In this document: piece by piece, positions 9,766 to 20,336 of the stretch | Numbering within the stretch: position 1 is the first letter of the stretch | How the letters are laid out: each line of letters starts with the position of its first letter | From: Diospyros lotus | Lineage: Eukaryota; Streptophyta; Magnoliopsida; Ericales; Ebenaceae | Assembly: GCF_014633365.1 (NCBI RefSeq) | Contig: NC_068344.1 | Coordinates: 9,873,669 to 9,937,668 of the forward strand | Direction of reading: 5' to 3' | DNA length: 64,000 bases | Translations under genes and position numbers: made by a program | The notes under the pieces: model-generated | Told to the model about the DNA's origin: nothing | The model's input: the letters and a program-made list of their open reading frames with translations, nothing else | Database searches by the model: none

Positions 9766-9850
9766 ATCTTTACTCAACAAATGTATTTAATAATCAATAA
9801 TCCAAATTTGAATAATTTTTACACTAGTGAGGTACTTATAGATTGTCATG

Positions 9851-10506
9851 ATCATACCAAACTATAAAACCAAATTAAAGAAGTCAAATCAAAACATAAG
9901 AATTCCTTTTCCTTACTAAACTAACTAATAGTTCTTGTCTATTATGCATCTTGCATCAAGTAGCTACATTATTGGTTGACTAAATTTTCTTTGAGATCTT
10001 CAATTTCATCGGTTGCTTTTTTAGTTACGCCATGATTTTATTTTTTTGATCTTCAGTCCTTCTATGGCATTTTCATTAATTGGCATTTGACTTCTATTTA
10101 GCAATCTTCCTTTCTTCTGCTGATACTAGGCTTCTATTACTTGCAAGTTTATTGGGAAATAAAGTCATTGGATAGCCATTTTTGGGCTACAGCCATTAAC
10201 ATGTTTATCAAAACATTTCTCCCTTCTTTTCATTCTTCACTAGATGGATATAATGCATGATATTTTTGGACCTTATACTATGAAGTTCCACTTGCACTCC
10301 TGGGATTATACTCCACAAATGTTATAGCTGTTTTTTACCTTTCATTTGTATACTCTTTGCAACTAGCAGACTGAATAAAATAACCTGCCGTTGGTAAACA
10401 TTTAAGGAGAAAGGGCAGGTCATTATATCTATTATCTTCCCCCTTCCCCCTTTCTTCAAGTGGCTTATGTGCCATTCTACAAACTAACATTTTGTTTTGC
10501 TTATAG
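9851..10506 (+). other. sequence upstream of the lipid phosphatase coding exons; ends as an intron
   Basis: No coding frame recognised. A pyrimidine-rich stretch at 10436-10500 leads into TTATAG (10501-10506), a good 3' splice site just 9 bases before the ATG. The gene therefore probably has a spliced 5' UTR whose first exon lies upstream, possibly beyond the transposon cluster. Confidence 0.55.
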
Positions 10507-10515
10507 TTGGTGAAA

Positions 10516-10731
10516 ATGCCAGATAATCAATTAGGTGTCTACACCATTAGATCCCATGGAGCTCACTTGGCAAGGATACATGTGCGTGATTGGCTGATTC
10601 TTCTGTTGCTTGTGGTGATTGAAGTAATTTTGAATGTTATAGAACCATTTCATCGTTTTGTTGGAGAGGGTATGTTGACTGACCTAAAGTACCCACTTAA
10701 AGACAATACTGTCCCACTTTGGGCTGTCCCG
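10516..10731 (+). CDS. LPP2: LPP coding exon 1 (residues 1-72)
   Basis: Starts ATGCCAGATAAT; encodes the cytosolic N-terminus and the first membrane segment ([20 protein letters not shown]). Donor GTATGT at 10732. Confidence 0.93.
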
Positions 10732-13700
10732 GTATGTGTACCTTAACGGGCTCTATTCATGGAAATTTTTTATCCATCAAATGGTGCATGATATGTTCTA
10801 TTACAAACTGTTATAATCATTTTATGTTCTTCATTTCCTATTATAGGTGATCGCTGTAGTGTTGCCTTTTACAGTCATTCTTGTCTACTACTTTGTTCGG
10901 AAGGATGTTTATGATTTTCATCATGCAATATTGGGTATAAATACTCCCATTAAATATTTCAATACGCTGGCTTAGCTGTTTGTGTGGTTGCAACCCAACT
11001 GATGTCTATTTCCATTTTATATGAATGCCCAGGTCTTCTATTTTCTGTATTTATAACTGGAGTCATAACAGATGCAGTCAAAGATGCTGTTGGCCGTCCT
11101 CGTCCTGACTTCTTCTGGCGCTGCTTCCCTGATGGCAAAGGGGTGAGACCTCATCAACTCCTTTAGTATCTTGTCATGTGCTTTTACTCAAGTTTTATGT
11201 GAAAAAGGACTTTTAGGTGAGATAATACTGCATGTGTGTGCCATGGTTAGGTGTTTGAGAATGTCACCAGGAATGTTATGTGTACTGGCCAGAAAAGTGT
11301 CATCAAGGAAGGACATAAAAGTTTCCCAAGTGGGCATACCTCTTGTAAGCTGCAAACGTACATTTGACAGTTTTTGATTATTTTACATATGGTCTTGTTG
11401 ATTTTGTGATAGCTTTGATTTCTGAAAATATCTTATAGATATAAAGGAGTTACTTGGTTATGAACATGCCCCTACAAACAAAAGATATATGGTTTTCTTA
11501 ATAGTCATTTGCCTTCCTGTTTAAGTGAAGCCAAAACCATTCTATAGAAGTCATGGACACATATTTTCTGCTATCTCTCTGTCAGTTCTTTTCCTTCATT
11601 ACTGTTACTGATGGAATTTTAGTTGACAAAACTAGAATATGATTGGACTCATGAGTTATTGCTGGAAATATGTTAGAACCTAGGATTTTAGGTTATTTAT
11701 AACTAAAATAGAATATATGAAATGACATGTAAGCAAATTGTCATGAAATGATATCATGACAGTTTGATGGCCAAGAATGCCTAAGCATGACCACTTTTGA
11801 AATCTTGAATTTTCATCACCGAGGAAAAGGAGATTGGGGAAGATGTGGCCAGCTAACTCATTACTTGAAGGGGATCCTTCTTGTTCTTTTTTTTTTTAAT
11901 GTCTTAGAGAGGACATTCCTCTTTGTTTATTCTCTTTTGTGTAGTTTCTAAATGATTTATTTTGCTTATAGATAGCTTCTGCGTTTTCTTTTATCTTTTC
12001 TACTTGTTAAGAACAAATTGAAGATCTCTATGCCACTTGTTGGATTTTAGGATACACATGAAATCAAAGAAAAACTATTCACTAAGAAGAGCAAAAAGGA
12101 ATGCGATTGTTTGACGAGGTTTGGTCTCTAGATGGACCTAGGTCCAAAATTCTTGAAAGGGATAACCCACTAATTACCAATGACAAATATTTTGATTAAA
12201 TAAAATTGTAAAACCCTATAGACTTGACATTGTTCCAAAAACAACTTGGCTCTCCAACCTCTTAGATGATTGAAGTGTGGTATGGTATATCATTTCCTCA
12301 TACAAAGAGGTCTATTTATGGGTGATATCTCCCCTTGCTTTTTTTCTTAAAAAACCAATCCTTAGTTAATTTGGGGTTTGAGGAGTTATCCAACACTATT
12401 TGTTTATTTTGTTATGTTGCCTCTTTTGAGGTGGTATCAAATTAAAAAGAAAGACTTGAAATTAAAAAGATTGTTAGGATTAGATCAAACAAATTCCATC
12501 CATAGAAAAAAAAAAAGAAAGAGAGAGTGTGGTTTGATCTTTCACTAAAAAAAAAAAAAAAAAAAAAAAAGAATTCAAAGTTTAATGTGGTTTGATCTCT
12601 CGATAAACCTACATCCATGGTCCCAAAAGAGATAATCCACTAAGCACCATGGATATAACTCTTGGACAGACAAAATTGTAAACCTTCTCTCCCACTATCC
12701 CATTAACTCAGTGTTATAACTCTCGGGTAGAACTCACCCTCAAAAGCTAGCTATAAAGGGGAGGGTGTTCAAGAGATTATAAACCCCACACCAGAAGCTT
12801 GAACTTCCAATGTGGGACAAGTCCCATACCTTGCAATAGACCATAACATACCACCATGTTCCGCAGCTCGGCGCCCACGACGGAAGGCTGTGTACTAGTC
12901 TCTGCTAGTCTCGGGCGAACACTGCAATGCCGACGTCACCTCCGTCGCCGCTCGCTTGCATTGAGAGCCATGGGGCTGGCTCTGATACCAGAGTGATGGA
13001 GCAGAGGTGAGTAGCTGGTCTATGCTACAAATGTGGGACAAGTCCTATACCTTGCAATGGACCATAACACTTAGTTACATCTTCTATCAAATAACTTTGG
13101 CTTTTGAAGTGTGTTACACAAAAATTTATGCTAAGAGGCCTATTTATAGGCAACAACACCTTAGGTTTTTCTATTCTTACCTAAAATTGGTTTCCCTTTC
13201 CTATTTGGATTTGGTTTCTTGAAAAACCTTTTCCTATCTGATATGGGATTTGAGGACTTATCCAACAAGCATGCTTCTTGGAAAGCTAAAATGGTTTAGA
13301 GTTCTTATTAAATTAAATTGAAAGTTTTATAGGATAGGAATAAGGACACCATGTTGTAAGATGCATAATTGTGGCAATAAAAAGCCATGAAAAATTGAGC
13401 ACACAAGTGAAGATCTTGAGACAAATGAGTGGTTCTATGAAAGAATTGCACTCTTGAGGAGGTAATTGTTTCCAACTAAACATATTATGATAGAAAACCC
13501 TAGTTGACTTGCTTGCATTGATGACACTTGCTAATAAGAAAGAGTTATGATCCAAGTTGAGAGTGATAAGAGGTCAAGATGAAGCCTTAAGAAGTATGAG
13601 TTGACTTGGTTAGAGAGGATTTAAATGCCTTGGGTTAATTGAGCATTTGGTAGAGTTGATTGAGAAAATTAACCTATATAATAATTAGGATTAAGGCTTC

Positions 13701-16700
13701 TAAATTTTCTCTATAGCAACCAACTTAATATATTGGGTGTAAGCATATGATTTAGCAACTTGAATAATGAGAAACTGAGAGTTGGTTACTAGGACCTTTT
13801 GGGAGTCATGGTAGGCTAAATAGTCATTGGAACTTATAGGGATGCAAGAGGTCTAACAATCTAGAGAGAGAGAGAGAGGAAGCTCTCAGCTGAAGTATGG
13901 AGGAAGTAGTAATTTTAAATAGAGCAGTCCACCTTATATGGTGCACTTGTATGACTCTTGGGGGCAAGCTAGGACTTTGGGGTTAAACTTACCAGGAAGA
14001 CAAATGACTCGTCCTCCTTGCATTGAAAAAGTGAAAGTATGAGAAAGTGTCAATTGAGCCATCATCCTTAGAGTGTGGTTAAATGGTATCTATAGATGTT
14101 GTAGGTCGTAGACAAGCACTATGTACTAGGTAGAGATATCCCTCTGGGGACTAATTATAGGCATTGAATAGTCATGAAACCATCATATGTAAAAGAGAAT
14201 TTGGGCAAACACTAACCTCAGAGTTGTTAAATAATCCCCCCTTATCCCACCCTTGTAGATTCCATTTGGTGGCTATTAATGGGTACAAATCCTCGTGAAG
14301 AGTTGTCTTGTCCCATTTGTTGTATGCCCATGACAAGTCAAAGCAAAGGTCTCTTGAGCTAGGAGGAATGAACACCTTGATTGATCCTTAAACCTTTGAC
14401 TCCTATCCAAAAGTCCTCCCTTGGGGTTTTGCAAAGGCATCCCTATACGTACCACAAACAAGTTATGGTGGAACATCCTAGAAAGATAAAGTTATTAGCA
14501 TAGGAATGGTGAAAAATTTTCTTGATGAAGGAAGGATGTCATGCAAGTTGAGTGGAAGAAATGGGGAAGTTTGTAGCAAAAGAGGTAGAGAGAGGAAAAA
14601 AAAAAAAAAAAAAAGAAAAAGCAAAATAATAGGAAGACAGAAAGACACAACTATGAGACACATGGATGAAGTAGAGGAAGTTTATAGTAGAAGAGGTAGA
14701 TAAAAACCAAAGAAACTTGGTAAGACATCCTTAAACATGACAAAAAACATAATACCTTGATTGTTACTGTTTTTGAAGAAAGGGTGTCATGCTTTGCTTT
14801 ATGACACTAGATCTCAAGATAAGCTAATGAAGAGCCTAAACGTGGAGCTTATCCTATGGTGAATTACTTTGAGCTAAATGGAGGCTTGCTTGGGAATGGA
14901 AATCAAGCTCAAACAAGGTTACTAGCTAAGCTAGGAAAAAGTCATTTTTGACCTAGAGGACGGCATTGTGTCCATTTCCTTTATTCAACAATTATTCTTA
15001 CATTTCAATATGATCTCAAAAGGTGACATGTAGCCAAGCTTTGTTAGTTTATGCCATATTGGAGATTGTCATGTCTTTGATAGGGGAGAGGTACCCATAG
15101 CATACAGGTGTCCCAACCCCCTCTCTCTTTGATTGGTGAAGTGCCAATTGAAGAAGGATAGGTTTATTGATATGAGCTCGAACTTTAGCTTCAATCCACA
15201 ACTTTTTTGGGATGTCAAGAGAGAACTACCTACCTTTCTCAATCTATGCACATAGTAAGGAGAATGTCTAGCAAAACTTTTTAAGTGGTAGATTGCTTTT
15301 TGTCTCCTACATGCAAAGGTGAGGCCTTCGACTATGTGGAAAGTATGAGAATGGTTCACGCTCAAAGTTACTCAATAGATGGTTGTGTATTTGAGCTAGA
15401 GTAGGTTGTGCTCAAACAAAGCCAACCTACCTCAGTATGAGAGCTGCATTTTTCTAAACGAGGGTAGCTTGAGGATTTTCTTGCTGTAGGTACTTTCCAA
15501 AAGGGAGGGCATTGCATGCATTCTATCCGTTGAGAGTAAAAATACTAATATAAAAGATAAGTTAACCCTCTTATCATCTAACTTAAGCTTTTGGATGAAA
15601 TGGTGGTTAATAATTCAACATGGTATTGGAGCAAGCAAGGTCTTGAGTTCAAATCTCACTACTAACCCAATGTTTAATTAGTTGCACATGTTTGGGTCAA
15701 TTATGCAATGAAACCTGGCCACATGTGAGGGGATGTGTTGAAAGTAACAATAAATAGTATAAAAGACAAGTTAACGCTCTATTGTTTGGTTTAAGCTTTT
15801 AGATGAGATGGTTGTTAACAATTCAACACTCTATATAGAGCATGGACCACTTTGTTGCATGGAAGATTGACACATGCTAATGTAATAGGACGCAAAAGAA
15901 CACTAAACACATAATAAGTTATGTGATTTATATAAAAAACCTTGGAAATATCAGTTCTATGTTAGTTTTTCCATCCTCATCCATAAGGCATTGAGAATAT
16001 ATTTATTTAGTCAAACTTTGAATCAGTTATTGTCGAATGTTTGTCTTCCATTTATAGAGGTTAGATGCAAAAAACAGAGTTTCTTTTCATGTAATCAAAA
16101 TTTAATAAAGAACACACCTTAAAAAGGGGGATTACAGAGACTGGAGGTCTAATTATTTTGGTACTTTATAATTCTAGTTATATTAGAATTTTATTTGTAC
16201 AGGAACTTTAGAGGATTGGGATTCTTTAATTTATTTGAAATGTATGTTAGTTTTATGAAGACTTTTAATAGATTGTGGTATAGTTTAAGTGGTATTTGGT
16301 TAGATAGGACTGATTTTGGAATAGTTCTAGTTGTTTTATCTAGCCTATTAATATATTTTGTTAGTATAATCTGAAAGTATCATTTTGAAGGATGAATGAT
16401 ACGTTTTTGTTTGGTAGAGCTGAGCTCTTTCTCCTCCTCCTCCTTTCTTCTCCCTTACCTACCAATTCTGCTGTTTTGCTTCACTATGGATCCTTTTGCA
16501 TTTTCTCTTCTCCCTAGTCTTACTTTCCTTCCACATTTTTTCTTTTCTCCTTGTTGCTTGCTTCTTCTCTCTGTTTTCCTGATGGTTTGCAGGTTCATTC
16601 TTTTCTTTCCTCCTCTTCTTTTCCTTTCCCTCTTTTTGGTTTTGCATCAGGGGTGAAACCCTATTAAGTTCGCAATATACTTCCTGTATTTTTAGGCATG

Positions 16701-19700
16701 TATAATTCAGTAAAAAAACTAACAAAAGAAGATAAATAAAAGTTGGATTATTCAAGCTTCCAATGGAAAGAGAAATCATAATGATTCTCTTAGGTTATGT
16801 TTGAAACTAAAATTTTTCCTTAAAAAGGAGAACAACAAAACAAAACAACTTATCAAGCCTCCATCCTACTAGGTGGGGTTGGCTATATGAATTCTAACTC
16901 GTCAATGATTTTTTATCTATGGCCATGTCTTTTGTGATGCCCTTATAACTTGTATCACCTAAAAGTTTTCCACTAAGTTTTTCTTGGTCTTTCTGTACTT
17001 AAAAGGTTACTGCCTTCCATCCACTTTTCTCATAGGAGTTTCTATTGGTCTTCTTCTCACATAACCAAACCATTTTAATTGTCTCACATATCTTATCTTT
17101 AATAGGAGCCACATTGGACCTCGTTAAGAATAATCTCATTTCTAATTCTATCGGTTCTTGTATGGTTGCATATCAATCATAATATCCTCATTTCCATTAC
17201 ACTCATATTTGCATGTGTTGGTGCATTTTTCAGCAGAAAGGAGAATGGAAAGAAAATCAGATTACTTGTCTATTCATTTTTACACGTACATAAGAATAAT
17301 TGTTTTCTATCCATTTTCTTTTCCTTTCATATACCCTAGTTCCAAACATAGCATAAAAGACTACAAATGTGAGACTAGCCGATTGAAAGCCCTACATTCA
17401 CTCACCCAAAATGTTCCACAGATGAACTTGCCAAATCTTCCCATTTACAGCTCATCCTTGGGAAGAAAAGCACCTTGTTAATGGAATTTTTGTTGTATGT
17501 GTAGGGTCTTTTGCTGGTTTGGGTTTCCTGTCATGGTATTTGTCAGGGAAAATGCGAGCATTTGACCATAGGGGACATGTTGCAAATCTTTGTATAGTTG
17601 TTCTGCCATTGCTCTTTGCAGCTCTGGTGGGAGTTTCACGAGTGGATGACTATTGGCATCATTGGCAAGATGTATTTGCTGGAGGTCTACTAGGTCTGTG
17701 GTTGATAAATCTTCTGTTTGCTACCTTATTTTTTACATTGTTTATACTTATTGCTTTTCTATTTTTCTTCATGTTGTGTCTTGAACTTCTTTGTGCAGGA
17801 TTAACTGTTGCTTCATTTTGCTACTTGCAGTTCTTTCCACCCCCATATGACGTGGATGGTATTTTCTTATCTTTCCATACTGGTCAGTTATTTGGCACTG
17901 CACCATCACTTGACCACAATAGGCCTGTAATACAACTTTTGGAATTTTACATCAAAATGCATTAAATGTAAATTCCACACATTGAGGCATCATAGGAAAA
18001 CAATATGTTTGCATCTTTTTTGATCTATCCGTATAAATATACAGCTGAATTAGAAATTTTCTACACCTGTTCTTTCACAGCCATGGGTAGAGATGATTGG
18101 AAAGTTAGAACTCATGTGGCGATCTCACCTAAAATTCATGTAGCAACCCCACCTAGTCAAGCTTCCAATCATATATATATATATATAGATACTAACCTTA
18201 TCTATATCTGTATATGTATATATATATATGTAGGTTGTCTAGACTCTAGTCAAGCTTCCAACTTGTATCATTTGTATCAGGGCTCTAATTTGCTATCAAT
18301 CATCCAAATTAAAGGTTAAGATGAAATTGGCTTTAAGTAAATAAAACAACCTCGTTGTTATATAGTGTAATCAGATTGTCTTCCCTTTCCAAGTTTCTTT
18401 GCACCAGTTGTCCTTTGTTGATTTTTCTTAATTTTTGTATTTGTCTCTTTAATCATGAATTGGTTTAGTCCTTATACTCAACCACTATTGGTTATCTTGT
18501 TGCATATGTTGTTAAGTTAATCTCTGACTATTATGCCTCTATGGAAGGGCAGTGCAAAAAATTTACCTATCTTTAGTATCTTAAAATTTCCTTTCTATTT
18601 TAAGTTTAATTTTTGTTTGTATATGTGTTTCTTGTTGTGAATTACTGTGGAATTTGAGAATGTAATCTTTGACTTTTTCTCTCTCTGCGTTTCCTTTTTA
18701 CTAATTTGATAATCTTTCTTCTTTGGGTGTGACATCATTACTTCAGAGAACAGATGGATCAATTTCCATAGCTAAAAATCTTCTCTTTTGACAACACTTT
18801 TCCACGTTTCTCCTAGTTAGCTTATGACTAGGAGAGTCTTGAACTCAGTGCTGTAATTCATTCTGAAGCATGCTAGTTTATTATAAATAAAGTACCCAAT
18901 ATTCTGCTCACCAGGGACCCCTTTCTGTTCTCCCTTCAGAACTAAATTTCTTTTGTTAGAGCTACTGCTACTTCACTGTTTCTGCCATTGGCTGTTTTTT
19001 CCCTTAATTTTCTGCAATAATGTTTTGTCAAATATTCCATAGTATCAGCATAGTGTCACATAATAATCCTTGGACTATGATTCCATGGGCTTTCAGTTAT
19101 GTTTTTCTCTGTGATGCGTCTATGCATGTACTCAGAATCACCTTAACTGGGACCACTTTTAAACTGGAAAAACTGCCTTACATTTGTAGTATCAATTTTG
19201 TACTAGTTGAACCATACAAATTAAAGGAAGATACATGAAAGGTGAGGAAAACATTCTCTCTCTCTCTCTCTTCCGTATCTTCCTGATGATATAGCAGGAA
19301 ACAAAACAGACCCTCAGAGTGTCATACTTGATAACCGAAATATCAAATGTTTGTAATAAAATTCAGATCATAATGTCATAGTTTGTCCATTCTTTTGACT
19401 GCATAGATTTCTCACATGCCTGAGATTTTCCACCATTGCATTTCTGGTGCAGATATTTCATAATTAATCATCTTTTGACTTGGCTAAAAACCAGTTTCTG
19501 TCTGCATGTATGACCATTGTCCTGCAATTGCGATTGCCCTCTATTTAAGTTGCATGCCCATCTGGCAGTCTTTCAATTGATGTCTTAGGTTTTTCCGTCT
19601 TCATCTTGGATACAGGTTGGGGTCCGCGTGCTTATTTTCAAATGTTAGCAGAGTCTGGAAATGTTAATCAATCCTCATCCAACAGCACCAATTTTCTCAT

Positions 19701-19824
19701 GCTACACCCAACACAACCCGGGAATCTGTATAGCCAATCTCGCGAAGGTGCGACAATTTCAGAAGTCAATTCGAGGGACACCAACATAATGCTAAATGAG
19801 ATTGAAAGTGGGAGAAGACACTGA
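10516..19824 (+). CDS. LPP2: lipid phosphate phosphatase (PAP2 family, LPP2-like), seven coding exons
   Basis: Exons: 10516-10731, 10847-10934, 11033-11142, 11251-11344, 17505-17693, 17799-17858, 19616-19824; 966 nt, 321 residues, all GT-AG introns with phases that join cleanly. Known: this family of multi-pass membrane enzymes removes phosphate from phosphatidic acid, diacylglycerol pyrophosphate and related lipids. Seen: the three PAP2 signatures, K118-x6-R125-P126 (KDAVGRPRP), PSGH at 164-167 and SRVDDYWHH from 214, with hydrophobic segments at about 27-45, 73-90, 103-115, 170-183, 198-213 and 226-246. The N-terminus ([15 protein letters not shown]) and FFPPPYD are typical of plant LPPs. 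The start at 10516 is the first ATG in frame and gives the usual N-terminus. The hydrophilic tail after 254 is more variable. Intron 4 is 6.16 kb and transposon-filled. LPP2 and LPP3 are close paralogues, so the exact subtype is less certain than the family. Confidence 0.95.
10847..10934 (+). CDS. LPP2: LPP coding exon 2
   Basis: Acceptor TTATAG, donor GTATAA. Encodes the second membrane segment ([18 protein letters not shown]) and [11 protein letters not shown]; the final Gly codon is split 1+2 across the intron. Confidence 0.92.
11033..11142 (+). CDS. LPP2: LPP coding exon 3, PAP2 motif C1
   Basis: Acceptor GCCCAG, donor GTGAGA. Carries [19 protein letters not shown], the first phosphatase motif that helps bind the substrate phosphate. 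Confidence 0.93.
11251..11344 (+). CDS. LPP2: LPP coding exon 4, PAP2 motif C2
   Basis: Acceptor GGTTAG, donor GTAAGC. Encodes [12 protein letters not shown]; the PSGH histidine is the expected general acid. The Trp codon is split across the 6.16 kb intron that follows. Confidence 0.93.
11345..12048 (+). other. start of the 6.16 kb fourth coding intron
   Basis: AT-rich intron DNA; no element or gene recognised. Confidence 0.5.
12049..12395 (-). repeat. LTR-like repeat R1, copy B, in the LPP intron
   Basis: The minus strand starts TGTTGGATAACTCCTC at 12395 and contains CATAAATAGACC about 75 bases in. It aligns with copy C through GATAACCCACTAA, AAATTGTAAA and the region around the TATA box. 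The left limit is approximate. Confidence 0.55.
12547..12570 (+). repeat. run of 24 A
   Basis: A homopolymer between R1 copies B and C; it may be a poly(A) remnant or simple repeat expansion. Confidence 0.85.
12590..13267 (-). repeat. LTR-like repeat R1, copy C, split by a TRIM
   Basis: The minus strand starts TGTTGGATAAGTCC at 13267 and holds CCTATAAATAGGCC near 13150. The part left of the TRIM (12590-12711) matches copy B. Together the copies suggest one family of LTRs with a TATA box. The left end is approximate. Confidence 0.55.
12712..13069 (-). mobile_element. TRIM retrotransposon (358 bp)
   Basis: Seen: the left LTR 12712-12848 (137 bp) reads TGTTATGGTC...GAGAGTTATAACA on the minus strand. 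The right copy shares only the outer segment (13028-13069, about 90% identical, AATGTGGGACAAGTCC). The complement of a Met-tRNA PBS, GGCTCTGATACCA, lies at about 12975-12990. Flanks CTCAG (12707-12711) and CTTAG (13070-13074) fit a mutated 5-bp duplication. Known: TRIMs are tiny gene-less LTR elements with this PBS. The second LTR has lost roughly its inner half. Confidence 0.82.
13268..15527 (+). other. LPP intron 4, middle part, no gene seen
   Basis: AT-rich with an (AG)n run near 13863 and an A run near 14599. Short ORFs on both strands have no recognisable domain. Confidence 0.5.
15528..15828 (+). mobile_element. TRIM-type element with 93-bp LTRs (about 300 bp)
   Basis: Seen: direct repeats at 15528-15620 and 15736-15828, sharing TATAAAAGA.AAGTTAAC, AAGCTTTTGGATGA and AATTCAACA, with about 82-85% identity. 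The first is followed by a PBS-like TGGTATTGGAGC; the second is preceded by a purine run GTGAGGGGAT. The 115-bp interior has no ORF. A clear TSD was not found (TCTAT on both sides is possible). LTR relatives lie at 3984-4066 and 23146-23235. Confidence 0.75.
15829..16789 (+). other. LPP intron 4, no gene seen
   Basis: AT-rich with a pyrimidine-rich block at 16426-16640 that opens chance ORFs on both strands. Nothing recognised. Confidence 0.5.
16793..17353. mobile_element. TIR element (PIF/Harbinger-like MITE) carrying a LINE fragment
   Basis: The left end GGTTATGTTTGAAACTA and right end TAGTTCCAAACATAGC are inverted repeats, flanked by TTA (16790-16792) and TAA (17354-17356). The right half (17229-17353) looks like ordinary MITE sequence; the centre is an L1 fragment, so the LINE seems to have landed inside. 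Two more elements with similar ends occur at 60148 and 61708. Confidence 0.55.
16826..17165 (-). pseudogene. L1-type LINE ORF2, C-terminal end
   Basis: On the minus strand the sequence decodes to a LINE tail: [10 protein letters not shown], then in another frame [20 protein letters not shown]. It continues toward a 3' end near the PHLVGW-like segment at about 16870. Known: LRWFGHV.RRP is a common signature at the end of plant L1 ORF2 proteins. Frameshifts and the small size show a 5'-truncated dead copy. Confidence 0.65.
17505..17693 (+). CDS. LPP2: LPP coding exon 5, PAP2 motif C3
   Basis: Acceptor TGTGTAG, donor GTCTGT (weak). Encodes [16 protein letters not shown] to [19 protein letters not shown], with the C3 nucleophile histidine (H221). 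Confidence 0.93.
17799..17858 (+). CDS. LPP2: LPP coding exon 6
   Basis: 60-nt exon, acceptor TGTGCAG, donor GTATTT. Encodes [19 protein letters not shown], the last membrane segment and the conserved FFPPPYD turn. Confidence 0.92.
17859..19615 (+). other. LPP intron 6
   Basis: 1,757-bp intron between GTATTT and ATACAG. Contains TA microsatellites at about 18173-18187 and 18214-18228 and a CT run at 19255-19272. No element boundary or gene recognised. Confidence 0.6.
19616..19824 (+). CDS. LPP2: LPP coding exon 7 and stop
   Basis: Acceptor ATACAG. Encodes [15 protein letters not shown], then a Ser/Asn-rich hydrophilic tail ending RRH and TGA at 19822-19824. Confidence 0.92.
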
Positions 19825-20208
19825 CTTGAGCTTGTTATTAGTAGAGAACAAAAGGATATAACAGCAGATGTGCATAGTGTGTGAGATCTGTTGAGCAGTC
19901 GAGGTGTGTTAATTCCCTTTAGCAGGTATGCACCTCAAACACTCCTAGGTCAATTTCGATGGTTGTACATTTAGCATAGCCTTGGTTGGTCCGTGGAGGA
20001 CTTTCCAATTTCATATATATGATCATGCTTTTTCGTTTCTTTTGTTCTTTATGATCTTGAAGACCAAATTGGGGTTTTTACCCAGGAATACTGATGTACT
20101 GAACCATGCAATAGGCTCTTGTAAAACCTTGTGGTTGTCATGAAACTCAGATGTTGCACGTATATGGATTATTGGCAAGTAAGCTTTGTCCACACTGTAC
20201 CTTAACGT
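19825..20208 (+). other. probable LPP 3' UTR
   Basis: Directly follows the stop codon. No canonical AATAAA was seen, so the poly(A) site is not placed. Confidence 0.45.
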
Positions 20209-20336
20209 AGCAACTATCATCCTTGGTGTTGTTGAATTGTTTATTTGCTGTTTATACAAAAAACAATTAGACCAGTACTGTAAAGTCTGTACTTCTAGAT
20301 TCAGTCAACTTAATACGGCTGGCTGAGAACAAGTGC
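20209..20336 (+). repeat. duplicated segment D, copy A (3' of LPP)
   Basis: About 128 bp matching 61929-62072 in the same orientation, including the words GCTGTTTATACAAA, AACAATTAGACCAGTA and GTACTTCTAGATTCAGTCAA. Differences are a few substitutions and small insertions in copy B. Confidence 0.85.

Larger units (their letters stand above)
3984..9779 (-). mobile_element. solo LTR of a TRIM family, split by a copia insertion
   Basis: The LTR proper starts at about 3987 (TGTTAAATTGTTAACC) and resumes after the copia element at 9771-9779 (TACTCAACA). Read on the minus strand it matches the 93-bp LTRs of the TRIM at 15528-15828: TAAAAGA.AA.GTTAAC, AAACTTTTAGATG and GGTTAACAATTTAACA occur in the same order. 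It has no internal region, so it is a solo LTR. Flanks AATGT/AATGT support insertion into R2. Confidence 0.65.
3861..9850. repeat. dispersed repeat R2, copy 2, split by a 5.8 kb nested insertion
   Basis: The left part (3861-3983) and right part (9780-9850) together align with copy 1 at 2940-3300. The break is flanked by AATGT on both sides (3979-3983 and 9780-9784), consistent with the TSD of the LTR that landed here first. Confidence 0.5.

Noticed and set aside
12975..12990. GGCTCTGATACCA considered as part of a tRNA gene
   Set aside because: It is only the PBS complement of the TRIM. No cloverleaf can be drawn around it. The same applies to 50971-50983.
16396..16779. ORFs on both strands over 16396-16779
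   Set aside because: Caused by a pyrimidine-rich low-complexity block in the LPP intron.
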